Shown here one piece after another: positions 35,010 to 46,509 of a stretch of 64,000 bases of DNA. Below the pieces are notes generated by a model, which was given only the letters and a program-made list of their open reading frames with translations, was not told where the DNA came from and did no database searches. The position numbers and the translations under genes were made by a program. How positions within the stretch are numbered: the first letter of the stretch is position 1; each line of letters starts with the position of its first letter. This stretch comes from Stictocephala bisonia (lineage: Eukaryota; Arthropoda; Insecta; Hemiptera; Membracidae), in contig JAQJVL010000001.1 in NCBI GenBank assembly GCA_035578905.1, positions 4,828,001 to 4,892,000 of the forward strand, in the 5' to 3' direction.

Positions 35010-37070
35010 TTCCATGAAAACAAGATGCAAGATATTTTACGATAGTTTTTTTTCTTAACCTCAAAGATAAAAGTCTAATAAGGACATAAGTCAAGACAAA
35101 AAAATCACAGTGATTGGCATTTAATACTGTGTTACTCTACCATAAATACAGCGTGTGCTTTACCATCTGTGTTCCTGTCCTTAGGTAATTTAGGATGCGG
35201 TGATTTTTTTACTTTGATTTCAACTTTGCTATTGGACAGCCCATGAAACTAAATTTTATCGAACCTCCCACGAGTGTGCTTCTTTCAAACTCCTTAGCCT
35301 AAAAACTAATTGAAGAGGAAATACGCAATGACAAAGGTTTACGCAAAGAAGTTTTGTTTGTTTCGTTTTTCAATAGAAAATTCTTCTCTTTTAATCAAAT
35401 CTTTCATAAGATATCTTTCAGTTAAAAATCCATTTGGGTTAACGGCTTCCGATTTCAATTATAAACAGATTTTACTTACAAATTAATTACTTAACAAAAT
35501 GGGATAAAGTTTTCTGTAAGATTGTTTTCAATTAATACTATATACAAAAACATACAGACCAAGGCAATGCTGTAAAAGTGCGCCTGTGCTGCTATCTAAC
35601 GGTGATAGTCTCAAGTAAGTTCTCAGTCGATAGTTTAGCATATTATTAGCTCAGCTATTAGTTACTTCAGCTTGTGCTGGTGAGAGACAGATATAGTGAT
35701 GAATGGGAGAGGGAAACCAGTGGCGCAATCTGTGAAAACCAAACAAGAACTAATTTCACAGAATACTAAAACTGGCTTCACGGGACCCATTGTACGAGTA
35801 TGGGTGGGTAGGTTAATACATATGTACGTGTACCGGTGGATAAATACCAATTTCCGTATTTATGTGTTAGAGAGGGCTTCTTAGTCCTAACTTCGCCTGG
35901 TAAAATAAGACTATCCTTAACTTTAACCTCAAAATAAAAAAAAGAGAGAAAAAAAGATAAAGGAAATGCTGTGCCGAAGTCCTCAAAATCGAGTTATATT
36001 ATCAGGAGAGATAATTTCATCGTGCGGAATACTATTTTTGCGAACAGTAAAACAACTTTTTCATCTGCAAGAAAACCACAAAAAATTGTTACTTGAGAAC
36101 TTTATTTTTTATTTAACATGTATCTTTACGTTGAACACGAACATAAAATTGGTTTTGTGGTAAAATTATAATTTTGACCCATAAAAACACTTTTCATGAA
36201 CTTACCACATAGCATAACAGTATAGGACTATCAATCACGTAAATTAGGTATTTGATTTAATATCGTGTGCCTGGCCTCCGGGACTGCTTGCCGTCCGTTC
36301 CTCCGGTGAACTATAGGCAAATTCGTTTTTTGAGGTTACTAGTTTCCTGCATAATTGTCGTGCTTATAACGATGATATGCTAAACATTCGCCGCAAAAAT
36401 AGTTTTCTGTTTAATTTTTTAAACAACACTAAAAGACTAACGTAATATTCAACTTTGTGCTCACGGTAAAATAAAAAAAATTATTTCAAAAATAATTAAA
36501 AATACCAGAATGGTAATATATATAAAAGACTAACATAAACTAGAAGGCTGTAGCATTGATGTTTTCGATTTTTGGATAAAAAATGTAATTTCTGTGGAGT
36601 TACAGTCCTCTCATAAAAAATAAACCGATTCTTGAACCATTTCAGGTCAAGTATTCATTTTTCTATAAGATAATATAACCTGCACAGCTACCGAACTTTT
36701 TGTGCCCAAATTTGTTTTAGGATCGCGTATTTTTATCAACCGTATCTGAAAACCGAGTAAATGACAGTGCTGCAGGTATCCGCCATGTATCTAATCATGG
36801 TGGCCATGTTCCCCCCTACCCCGTCTCAGTATATGTCCTCCACAAGTGCTTTCCCAATCATCAAGGGACTCTATATATACAAGGCCATACAATGAAATGT
36901 ATTTCATACTAATCGTGACTCCTTTACGACAACCACGCATTGACGAAAAGCAAATTTCCCATGGGATAGGCTTTAGTACAACATTTTCGTTTGATTCTCA
37001 CGGAGATTTGGGGTTTGTTTGCCAAAACCAGTAATAATTGGAGCAGTTTCCATTAGAGAGTTAGTTTCAC
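35008..37070. other. Mostly unique sequence
   Basis: Near 35,795-35,850 a diverged piece of the TATGGGTGGGT minisatellite motif appears. GC-richer words near 36,260-36,310 and 36,780-36,860 could not be assigned. Short frames show no domains. Confidence 0.4.
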
Positions 37071-37072
37071 TC

Positions 37073-37765
37073 ACGGTGCTTTTAGTATTACGCGTATATC
37101 GTATGACGTCACACGTGTGTCGACTATGTTGGTTTTAATCGCGTACGCACAATGATATTTGTGAATCTATATTTTTTTGTCATTTATTGACCAAACTTAT
37201 GTGTAAGTTATCATTTTAAACATTATCATTTTGCGCATTGGATTTACTTTGATATTTTGAATAAGTACACACGTATAGTTTAGAAAAATAGGCGAAAATA
37301 AAGACTTCAACCTAAATATTTTTTATTGTTTTTCTATCAAAATAACTATACATTCGCAAATCAATTCCAACGCACAATTTCACTCTTCATCAAATGCAAT
37401 TTGTTTGAAATATATCCGTATAAAAATAATTGTTTGGTTTGGATATGCGTGATCGTATGTCCGGTTTGAAAATAACATTGATCTTATGGGATTAAAACCA
37501 ATATGGCTGACAGCATCTGCAGCTAAGTAATTAAGCTCAATGGGGGAAAAATTTCCTCTGCTGCTGGAACCACTACATGCGCTAAATATAACGTGCAGCT
37601 CGTACACTGTCCAGTCAAATTATAGTGGTAAATAGCTTGCAAACAATAATTTAGCTGAAGCTTCCATGTGATTGGTAAATTTAGCTAATAAAAATTACTA
37701 AACAATCAAACCAGCTGATTCGCCCGTGTGACGTCACAGTATACAGCGAATCCTCGCCGTGATAC
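37073..37765. mobile_element. TIR element with TGACGTCA-bearing ends
   Basis: The left end (37,073-37,115) and right end (37,725-37,765) are imperfect reverse complements sharing CACGG.G, TATA and TGACGTCACACG. Further in, TTGGTTTTAATC (about 37,129) pairs with GATTAAAACCAA (about 37,491). The interior carries the dispersed module also found at 0.84 kb. Likely an old MITE; no transposase is encoded. Confidence 0.55.
37520..37627 (+). repeat. Dispersed repeat module, copy 2
   Basis: Matches 828-935: CTGGAACCACTACATGCGC, TAAATATAACGTG, ACTGTCCAG. It lies inside the TIR element, so copy 1 may be a fragment of the same transposon family. Confidence 0.65.
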
Positions 37766-37949
37766 GTATAGTATGTTGTTCTGGTTGCCGTGTTTCTAAA
37801 GTGCTTTCAGATAGGATTGCAAGTAATTTAGCAAGGAAACAAATGTTTTAGGCGCAATGAAAAAATAATTCCCATCTCGTTGCGTAATCTGGCTACTTGG
37901 GAACAGATCGAAGGCAATAGGTTTTGTTCTCTGTCCTCTAAGTAATACT

Positions 37950-38272
37950 GACTTGGTATCCGCTCAGTGGAAACTCACCAGATTTGATATTTGTAGACAA
38001 GTCTAGGATGTACGTGTTTGATGATGGCCATGGTTTGGATATTGTGAGGAGAAAAGAACGGCTATCAGGATTTTCAGTAGGTTGAAAATCAAATTTAACG
38101 TGGTTCAGATTCCATGTTAAAGCAGTATATTCCCTAGTTACACTGGCTATTGTGCTACCAATAAAAATGACCCTATCTGAGAATGACCCTAACCAGACTA
38201 CACAGGTCATCCACTCTCAAGTAATCATTCATCTTCGTCTATACGTTAAAGTCGAGTCGGTGTCTCATATCT
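37950..38272 (+). mobile_element. Dispersed repeat family E, copy 1 (SINE-like)
   Basis: Shares GGTTGAAAATCA, ACGTGGTTC, CTGGCTATTG and TGACTACAC-like blocks in order with 45,128-45,425. GGTTCAGATTCC resembles a Pol III B box, suggesting a tRNA-derived SINE, but an A box is not clear. A 90-codon minus-strand frame across it is not considered a gene. Confidence 0.6.
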
Positions 38273-38512
38273 GATAAATCTGAATAAATAAGAATATAAA
38301 TACTTCCAAAGGTGTAACAAACTATATGACGCCTTCAAAATGTTTGCCTAAAGTTGTGACAAGTCATATGACAACTAGTTTCCATAAAGTTAATATTTAG
38401 ATTTTGATTGCAAGTGTAACAAAAAATATTGAGCAAAGAAGGTTCATGACCATATCTATATACTACAATGCTCAAAGTAATGACTCACTGACACTAAATG
38501 TTGAGGCACTTC

Positions 38513-38655
38513 CCGGCATCCTACCCTCACCATATTTATACTTAAATTTTTGAAGCTCTTGGTGTGAAACCTCCAGGATATCACAGACCCGGCATCCTAC
38601 CCTCACCATATTTATACTTAAATTTTTGAAGCTCTTGGTGTGAAACCTCCAGGAA
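38513..38655. repeat. Recent 76-bp tandem duplication
   Basis: CCGGCATCCTACCCTCACC through GTGAAACCTCCAGGA occurs twice with no visible difference, 76 bp apart (38,515 and 38,591). Confidence 0.95.
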
Positions 38656-39040
38656 TATTCACAGAAATCGACTTTTTACACCAATAAAAAAAAGATAGCT
38701 CCAATTTATTTTTTATAAGAAAATAACAAAGAAGTTGTTTTTGATCTAGCTCTAAAAGTACTTGAGTAAAATGTTCAACACAATTTTTAAGATGTAAGAC
38801 TTTTTAATACCGGTCCAATTAAGACACGTAAGGTATTAAATTAAAAGTACTGTTCTCCTGAATCCAAATATACTGATTTTGAAAAGGGTAAGTACTGTAG
38901 GGTCTCTGCCTCAAAAACAAAAGAATTCTCCGAGAACACAAACAACACTCGTGGTGATACAGGCCAAATTTCCTGGTGAGGTAGCAGGCCGAGCTTCCTC
39001 ACGAGGCCGCAGGACGAGATCCACAAAGGGTCTGTAGCAG
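38656..39040. other. Unique sequence
   Basis: A 61-codon minus-strand frame (38,841-39,026) lies in the GC-richer right half. No domain recognised. Confidence 0.4.
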
Positions 39041-39049
39041 ATTGTCTTC

Positions 39050-39110
39050 TCTCACGAGTGTCGCGAGTGACGAAGTAGGCACGCGAAGCGCACAGGGGTG
39101 TTCCCTTAGT
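39050..39110 (+). mobile_element. Helitron-like 3' end (candidate)
   Basis: CACGAGTGTCGCGAGTGACG, CGCGAAGCG, then CAGGGGTGTTCCCTTAGT aligns with 53,826-53,881. GC-rich short hairpins followed by CTRRT at the end fit Helitron termini. Assignment is inference because no 5' end or Rep/helicase is present. Confidence 0.4.
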
Positions 39111-39436
39111 CTATACAGAAAGGCGAGTTAAAGAACTGCAATGTTGGCTCAGTATGATGCACAGTCTCAAGGCTTACTCAGCGTCTCCAAGAAAGAGCTT
39201 ACGACTTCAGTGTGGTCTGAATGCAGCACAGCCCACGGGTGGAATATCTTGCACATACTAGTTTCACGACTTTTTTTGTTAAAGAAAACATAAAGAACTC
39301 ATAGATATTGCATGAAGTACATATACATAGCGTATTGTTTGTTGTCAGCTACCATATATTAACGAAAAAAAAAATTAAAAGCTGTAATATATTTGGAAAA
39401 AGGTCCAAAGTCATGTTATATTAATAAATATAACAA

Positions 39437-39780
39437 GTGATCTGTCACAAAGCTAAGACCAATCCATCGTGCCATTTAGGACCTGTCTCACTGACGCTGT
39501 TTATGCTGGCTAATCCCTCCTTAAAAGGGCGCAGGGCACTCTTTAACTATGTGATCCATTGTTAGCATAGACTCCCCGCAATCACATTACTGATATAGTG
39601 TAAATCCACATTTATATTTGCAGTAGTTACTTCTGCCCACGCCAGTTCGGAAGTGACATAACAGTGTCCATTCCCTACCACAGAGGTTTATCCCACCTAC
39701 AGGTATTGAAGGATCGTTAATAAGGAACTTATTTCGATTATAAAAAATTTTCTACGCTATGGCCCAGCTAGTATTGGGCG
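39437..39780 (-). pseudogene. LINE ORF2 C-terminus, degenerate (family L, copy 1)
   Basis: On the minus strand a broken frame reads NDPSI, then GREWTLLCHFRTGVGR, NYCKYKCGF, a stop, CDCGES, then TMDHIVKECP before ending near 39,440. This is the post-RT C-terminal region of insect non-LTR retrotransposons (Jockey-type or a relative), ending in a Cys/His knuckle of the form CxCG..TMDHIVxEC. Reverse transcriptase and endonuclease parts are missing through 5' truncation, and in-frame stops show it is dead. It lies head-to-head with copy 2 about 120 bp away. Confidence 0.8.
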
Positions 39781-39897
39781 AGAAATTTCATCTGCTCGAC
39801 TGGAAAGCAGTACGCAGAGGTGGGTTTCGAGATTTTAAGCGACCGTTCTAACGTGGGAGATCTTGTGTAATTTATTATATACATTTACTACTTTATA

Positions 39898-40134
39898 TTG
39901 ATGATTTTGAGGTATGAATTAGTTGAGAAATATAAATGGGGATTGACATTAGATCAGTCATGTGTTTGTGAAGAGTCTATCCATACAATGGATCACATAG
40001 TTACAGAGTGGCCCCTGCGTTCATTTACGGAGGTATTAGCCAGTATAAATAGAAACAGTGAGGCAAGTTTTAAATGGTTCAATGTATTGGATTTAGCTTT
40101 GGGACAGGAGATCCCTTTATATTACTTTTATTAA
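39898..40134 (+). pseudogene. LINE ORF2 C-terminus (family L, copy 2)
   Basis: A 78-codon open segment carries KYKWGL, CVCEES, TMDHIVTEWPLRSF and LDLAL, collinear with the C-terminal zinc-knuckle region of copy 1 and ending in TAA. The knuckle has lost its third Cys (TEWP where copy 1 has KECP) and the usual CG glycine. The ATG at the start is fortuitous, since the element is truncated just upstream. About 70 bp of A/T-rich sequence downstream, including a T-run, may be its 3' UTR. A host gene is excluded by three further copies in this window. Confidence 0.8.
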
Positions 40135-41235
40135 TATACTACATGACTTTTATATATTGATCCAAAACTGTGAGGTAGGCCTACTAAATCACAGTTTTTT
40201 TTTGTTTTTTTTATTAAATAAATGAATTATTTATTTTCTAAAATATACTGTAATAATAAATACGGGAAATAAAAAGTTAAATACATTCATTAAAAACACA
40301 TTACTATTAAAAATATCATTCAGTCACACACTCATGCAACAATTTATCTCATTCACTCTTTACACCCATGCACTATATTACATTACGTGTTACATCAGAA
40401 CTAGAGGATTAGATAATAAAAAAATAAATTTAGATTTCATCCCAGGGACTCATCATAAACTCATCAATCCTTAAGACTTGGAAACCCCATTCCGATTTGT
40501 CATGCTCTTGAACTTAACTTGGTTTATCATTAAGTTTTTTCAACCTATTTTCAATAGTTGATCATCGAATAATAATCGTGATTATCGAATAATTTCATAT
40601 TCACCGTATTTAGGAGTGTCGAAACTTGAGTACGAATATTTAGGAATTACCACGTCTTTTATTCTATATTAGATGCTAATTCTGAGTAATAAATATGTCT
40701 AACATCCAGTGACAGAATATGATTATATCTAAGACACAGTGAAACCTCAAAGTGCATCGGAATGCGTTTCGTTCTTCAGGGACGGTTCTCCGTATTATTT
40801 CTTTGTCTCTTTTGTAGCTACCAACTCAATTTCCATCTTAAAATTTAACGTTATATTTATGGTAACGTCAACAGTACCTTTATTATACGTATGTATGCAT
40901 GTGCATGAAATTATTATGTTTAACAAAATATAATTATAAGTATAAAAACCAAAAACAGTTGATTGACTGATCATAGTTTATCAAAATCTCTAGGCTCTTG
41001 AACCATATTCCTTTACACGAATATTCCTTTTAGGCTCTTGAAGTCTATTAAAAATGAATTTTAAAATATTTTCTTTCAAAGAGCTTAAATAAGACAAATA
41101 ATAAATATCCAGATACCGACCAATTAAAGCCTTTGTTACTATTGACCATATGAATGAGAAAGTTTATAATAGTGTAACTTGACTTAAGGAGTTATTTTTG
41201 AACGAAGAAATCGTGCAATATGAAGAAAGATTACA
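40135..41235. other. AT-rich sequence, nothing recognised
   Basis: A 64-codon frame at 40,739-40,933 has no recognised domain. Confidence 0.45.
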
Positions 41236-41254
41236 CAAATAATGGGGGTGAAAA

Positions 41255-41289
41255 TCATACCGGCGAAACGTGCAGGTGTGTCCCCTAGT
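41255..41289 (+). mobile_element. Helitron-like 3' end (candidate)
   Basis: CCGGCGAAACGTGCAGGTG and GTGTCCCCTAGT resemble the ends at 39.1 and 53.9 kb: GC-rich hairpin-prone bases then CTAGT. Upstream similarity to the other two is weak. Confidence 0.35.
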
Positions 41290-41376
41290 GTATTTTTAAC
41301 TGTTTAAATAGATTTTAACTGAATTGTAAAGACTCGATGTCTCTTCATCGAAGAAAGAAACACTTACTCCTCCAAA

Positions 41377-41512
41377 TCCTCAAGGATAAACGTTGTAATT
41401 ATTACTACAAATGTATAAAGATGGAAATTAGTTGAAATATATTTATAACTTACAATGAGGCATTCACTGTGTCCAAATGAAAGTGACCTCTGTTTCTTTT
41501 TTTATCTGTGAG
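41377..41512 (+). repeat. Uninterrupted relative of the foldback target repeat
   Basis: ATCCTCAAGGATAAACG, GTAATTATTACTACA, a short middle, then GTGTCC and GACCTCTG align with 18,958-19,010 plus 20,940-21,010. The ~1.9-kb foldback-like insertion is absent here, so this locus shows the pre-insertion arrangement. Confidence 0.65.
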
Positions 41513-41960
41513 AAAACTTTAATAGACAAAGTTTTAAGAGACAAAACATTTAGGAAATGTCTTAAAATACGAACACTAAGTTGAAGGCTAAGAAAGCTTT
41601 AACAAACAACAATATTCACTCTTAGGAAATTTCTCAAAAGGATAAAGTTATGTTTGAATACAGAAAAATCTTTAAGAGACAACGACATTCACCCTTGTCC
41701 CTTGGAAAGGTCTTAAGAGGTGAACATTTTGATTGAATACATAGAAAGCTTTAAAAGACAACGAAAATCACTTTAGGTAAGTCCTTAAGAGGTGAACATT
41801 ACGTTTAAATATAAAGGACGTTTTAAGAGGCAATTATTTTCACTCTTAGAAAAGAGACAAACATTACTTTTGAATAAACAGAAAGCTTTGAGAGACAACG
41901 ATATTAACCGTTAGTAGAGGTTATGAACATTATGTTTGAATACAGATAAGGTGAAGAATT
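41513..41960. repeat. Degenerate ~75-bp tandem repeat, five to six copies
   Basis: GAACATT, TTGAATACA, AGAAAGCTTT, AGACAACGA and TTCACTCTTAG recur in the same order with many substitutions and indels. An old array. Confidence 0.7.
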
Positions 41961-42359
41961 AGCTCAGAATCAGAATTAACCTGTTAATTTACAAGTTTGT
42001 TTGGAATACGATCCTTGCATTTTTTCCTCCCGCCTTTGGATTCCACTGTTCTCATATGGGAACACTATATTTTTGCTGAATAGAATTTATAAAAAATAAA
42101 GCAAATGGCTGTAACCATCTTTAGTGGAGTGTGAAGAGAAAATTATCGAACATTTTTAACTAAACAATAATAGCACTTGTATTTAAATGGATTAATTTGA
42201 GGTAACTGGAGATAGTTTCCTATTGAGTCGAAAGAATATCGCAAATTAAAATTTGATACGTCACCATACAAAAAATTAAGCCAATATTATTGAAGTTTTG
42301 ATCACACGTCTCACTCTTACTGAAGCTAAGAGGAATATTAAAGATTCTGTTCTATTTTT

Positions 42360-42500
42360 CACGGTCAGTGGTAGCTGTGGTGACCGCCGTGCGTAGCCCG
42401 GGCCGGAATGGCGGAACGAGCTGTCTATTGATCGAGGTCGCGGCGCAACCGGCAGGCCTCAGGTCTCTAGTGCTTCATTCTTCGCTGCCAAAGACTGTAC
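42360..42500. promoter_or_regulatory. CpG-dense island, possible promoter
   Basis: About 14 CpGs in 140 bp (GTGACCGCCGTGCG, GCCCGGGCCGG, GGTCGCGGCGCAACCGG) in an otherwise AT-rich region. ACTCAGTTT near 42,500 resembles an initiator. No exon or splice site follows; microsatellites begin 30 bp later. A transposon fragment is an equal possibility. Confidence 0.3.
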
Positions 42501-42531
42501 TCAGTTTTTTGTTATTATAAACCCTTCGATC

Positions 42532-42995
<464 letters not shown>

Positions 42996-42999
42996 GCTG

Positions 43000-44455
43000 A
43001 TTCTTGCCAGAACGTATGTCGGAGAGTGCCAGACTATATCCTGATACTCCAGGCTTGGCATCTGTAAAGCAAGCAATACAGACTCGTGCCAGAACGTATG
43101 ACCGAAAGTGCCATACTATATCCTGATACTCCAGGCTTGGCATCTGTAAAGCAAGCAATACAGACTCGTGCCAGAACGTAAGCCGGAAAGTGCCAAACTA
43201 TATCCTGATATACCCCGCATGGCATCTGTAAAGCAAGTAATACAGACTCATGACAGAACGTAGGACTGAAAGTTCCATACTATATCCTGATATACCAGGA
43301 ATGGCATCTGTAAAGCAAGCAATACAGACTCGTGCCAGAACGTAGGACTGAAAGTTCCATACTATATCCTGATATACCAGGAATGGCATCTGTAAAGCAA
43401 GCAATACAGACTCGTGCCAGAACGTATGATCGAAAGTGCCATACTATATCCTGATACTCCAGGCTTGGCATCTGTAAAGCAAGCAATACAGACTCGTGCC
43501 AGAACGTATGACCGAAAGTGCCATACTATATCCTAATACTCCAGGCTTGGCATCTGTAAAGCAAGCAATACAGACTCGTGCCAGAACGTATGATCGAAAG
43601 TGCCATACTATATCCTGATACTCCAGGCTTGGCATCTGTAAAGCAAGCAATACAGACTCGTGCCAGAACGTATGATCGAAAGTGCCATACTATATCCTGA
43701 TACTCCAGGCTTGGCATCTGTAAAACAAGCAATACAGACTCGTGCCAGAACGTAAGCCGGAAAGTGCCATACTATATCCTGATATACCCCGCATGGCATC
43801 TGTAAAGCAAGTAATACAGACTCGTGACAGAACGTAAGCCGGAAAGTGCCAAACTATATCCTGATATACCCCGCATGGCATCTGTAAAGCAAGTAATACA
43901 GACTCGTGACAGAACGTAGGACTGAAAGTTCCATACTATATCCTGATATACCAGGAATGGCATCTGTAAAGCAAGCAATACAGACTCGTGCCAGAACGTA
44001 TGACTGAAAGTGCCATACTATATCCTGATACTCCAGGCTTGGCATCTGTAAAGCAAGCAATACAGACTCGTGCCAGAACGTATGACCGAAAGTGCCATAC
44101 TATATCCTGATATACCCCGCATGGCATCTGTAAAGCAAGTAATACAGACTCGTGACAGAACGTAGGACTGAAAGTTCCATACTATATCCTGATATACCAG
44201 GAATGGCATCTGTAGAGCAAGTAATACATACTCGTGACAGAACGTATGACTGAAAGTGCCATACTATATCCTGATATATCAGGCATCGCATCTGTAAAAC
44301 AAACAATACAGACTCGTGCCAGAACGTATGCCGGAGAGTGCCAGACTGCATCCTGATATACCACCGCTCTTGACATCTATGTAGCCAGTAGTCTACTGAG
44401 TCGTGTCGGAACTTGCACCAGAAGCTGTCAGACTACATCCTGATGTATAAGGATT
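43000..44455. repeat. 82-bp minisatellite, about 17 copies
   Basis: The unit is built on GACTCGTGCCAGAACGTATG, GAAAGTGCCATACTATATCC and TGGCATCTGTAAAGCAAGC with a constant 82-bp spacing. Subtypes differ as a set (CTCCAGGCT; ACCAGGAAT; ACCCCGCAT) and appear in blocks. The last copy or two after 44,376 are strongly diverged. Overlapping minus-strand frames of 63-83 codons are stop-free readings of the repeat; 82 bp is not a multiple of three, so no frame persists. Confidence 0.97.
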
Positions 44456-45127
44456 AAGTCGTGACTAAACTGCTAAATCAGGAATCCTCATACATTTTCT
44501 AGGACTGTCATTTACCCTTCTTAGTTTGTTCTTAATTTGCGTAGTATGACTGGTTTCGTGTAAGGGAAGTTTTGTGAATACGAATACCGTACCAATTAAT
44601 AAATTGTGAAATTACAAGAGTGAGTTTAATCATCAAACCATCCTAGTTCCACTAAGGAATCAATGAAGAAAATATTACTTCAACTGTTATTGTTTGTTGT
44701 TTATAGCAGATGGCATGTCTCTTGAAAATTTATATTTTATCGGTGAAGGTTTACTCTTGTTGAAGATGGGACTTTCATTGTAGAGTAGAGCATATCATTA
44801 GGAAGTTTCTGTCTTATAGCGGAAAATAACATTCTAGAGTGGGAAGTTACGTATATATTGTGTGTAAACTGCCACTTTTATACTGTGAAGAGGAAACTTG
44901 ACGTGGTTTGAAGTGCAAATTGGCACACTTTAAATTGAAGTTTTTCTTCGCAAGGAAAGCAGGAAGTTTTTTAGTTTTTTTTAAGCACTACGACTTTTAT
45001 GAAACGTTAGTCTGCAAAAGTGTTGTGGAGATTGTAGGCGGAAGGTTCTACAATCGTTCCTCTAAATTACGTCACGGCGTCGGCTCAATGGTTACCATTG
45101 ACATGGATACTCTTAGAGAAGTCTGGA
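44456..45127. other. Unique sequence
   Basis: A 79-codon plus-strand frame (44,908-45,147) has no recognised domain and runs into the next repeat. Confidence 0.4.
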
Positions 45128-45425
45128 GGGTCCATGATGACTGGTAGTCGGTGTCTGGATATTTTTTGGGGAAGATATCTGTGTATCTGCGTTGCCAGTT
45201 GGCTGAAAATCAGACCATTACTACGTGGTTCGAGTTCCAAGTAAAGTTGTAGGTTTCTTAGTTGCCCTGGCTATTGGGCTATTAGTAAATGGCTCTTTCT
45301 AAGGAACAGTTGACCTTATTTAGTAACAATGACTACACTCATTCTTCTACACTCATCACACTCATTCGTTCCTCATATTCAACAATAATTCTACGATCGG
45401 TGTCTTGAATAACAATAATAAAACA
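45128..45425 (+). mobile_element. Dispersed repeat family E, copy 2 (SINE-like)
   Basis: Collinear with 37,950-38,272. GGTTCGAGTTCC at 45,227-45,238 is a good Pol III B-box match. Body blocks TTGGCTGAAAATCAG and CCCTGGCTATTGGGCTA are shared. Confidence 0.6.
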
Positions 45426-45679
45426 AGATGGGTCTCCAAGTATAATGATTTCACACAGTAAAAAAACACATATATTTAATTGCTTCCGGTTAGTAAAATT
45501 TTTCAAAACGAGCAAACTCGTAGTATTTTTCCACTAGTTGTTAAATAAATATACATCAATCACGGAGAAAGATAATTTCTACCACCTAGTAAGACCAGTT
45601 ACTTTGAACATATTAATTTTGATTACATGGCCTACTCAACAGTAAGACAAACTTATGAAGCATTCTCGATTATTCATAC

Positions 45680-45765
45680 TCTGTAATAACCATTTACAGG
45701 ATGCGTAATCGGAATTTTGTTCGTAAACTACCTATATGTACGACGAGGACGCTTGGATTTTATTT
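45680..45765 (+). repeat. Degenerate relic of the 92-bp minisatellite unit
   Basis: CTGTAATAAC, TTCGTAAACT, ATGTACGACGAGGA follow the order of the 92-bp unit that forms the array 750 bp downstream. Divergence is high, so this is a tentative match. Confidence 0.4.
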
Positions 45766-45869
45766 CTGCTGAGTACACGTAGAAAAGCACACACAAGTTA
45801 ATTTATGCTTGCATAGGCTCTTATACAACAAGGCACTCAAGTTACACTTTACTAAGCTAGTAATTCCCC

Positions 45870-46508
45870 ATTTCCTCTTATAGAATCATTTGCAGTTCCC
45901 CATATATTCCCAGTAGTTGCATCTTCCCATAACCGTACGAAAACGAATTAACATAGTCCATTCCTAACGAGAGAGTTCATTCCACCGATGTCGGTTATAG
46001 GGTCTGTGATATAGAAATTTGTTTCTACCGTCAAACATATCCCAAGTTAATGCACAGTTAGTTGTTGGCGAAAATACGTTTGAGATTAGCTAGTCGAAGA
46101 GGTTGTTTTCTAGATTTAAGTCACCCTACACGTTGTGGTGTACCTTTCAAAATGGTGATATTTAGATGGAGGAGAAAGGATCTTTTTTAACTCTCTGAGA
46201 AGTGCCTCTTTCCGTCTTATATCTGGACTCCAGAAGAGCTATTTTGCACATATCTGGAAGCCGTGGTAGAGTGGTTGCAATGAGGGAACCGTTGATAGCC
46301 TACATCACCTAATTTAGCTGTATGTCAACCTCTCGTACATGTGCACTGTTAAGCCACACGGGAGTACAATATTCAGCAATGGAATAAACCAGGGACAAAG
46401 CTGTAGAACACAGGACTAATGCGTTGACTCCCCACTATGATCCAGCAAGTGGCTGCAATATGTTAGTTCTGGTTCTCACTTGTGAGACAATATTGTAAAA
46501 ATTGTTCA
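45870..46508 (-). pseudogene. LINE ORF2 RT-thumb to C-terminal fragment (family L, copy 3)
   Basis: Minus-strand reading gives QVRTRTNILQPLAGS, then LSLVYSIAEYCTPVWLNSAH, DIQLN, and later EWTMLIRFRTVMGRCNY. The AEYC.PVW block is typical of the region after the reverse transcriptase palm in Jockey-type and related insect LINEs, and the last block matches copies 1 and 4. Several stops and at least one frame change show it is dead. The 5' truncation point lies where the 92-bp minisatellite begins (about 46,510). It is the longest piece of this family in the window. Confidence 0.8.
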
Positions 46509-46509
46509 C

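Noticed and set aside
39898..40134. Small zinc-finger host gene
   Set aside because: The CxC..TMDHIV pattern is the LINE ORF2 tail, and three more truncated copies lie in this window.
39437..40134. LINE twin-priming inversion
   Set aside because: Both inverted pieces contain the same C-terminal region, whereas twin priming yields adjacent, non-overlapping segments.
43034..44376. Series of 63-83-codon minus-strand frames as a family of small cysteine-containing peptides
   Set aside because: They repeat at 82-bp steps and overlap each other; each is one reading of the same minisatellite with no start or splice context.
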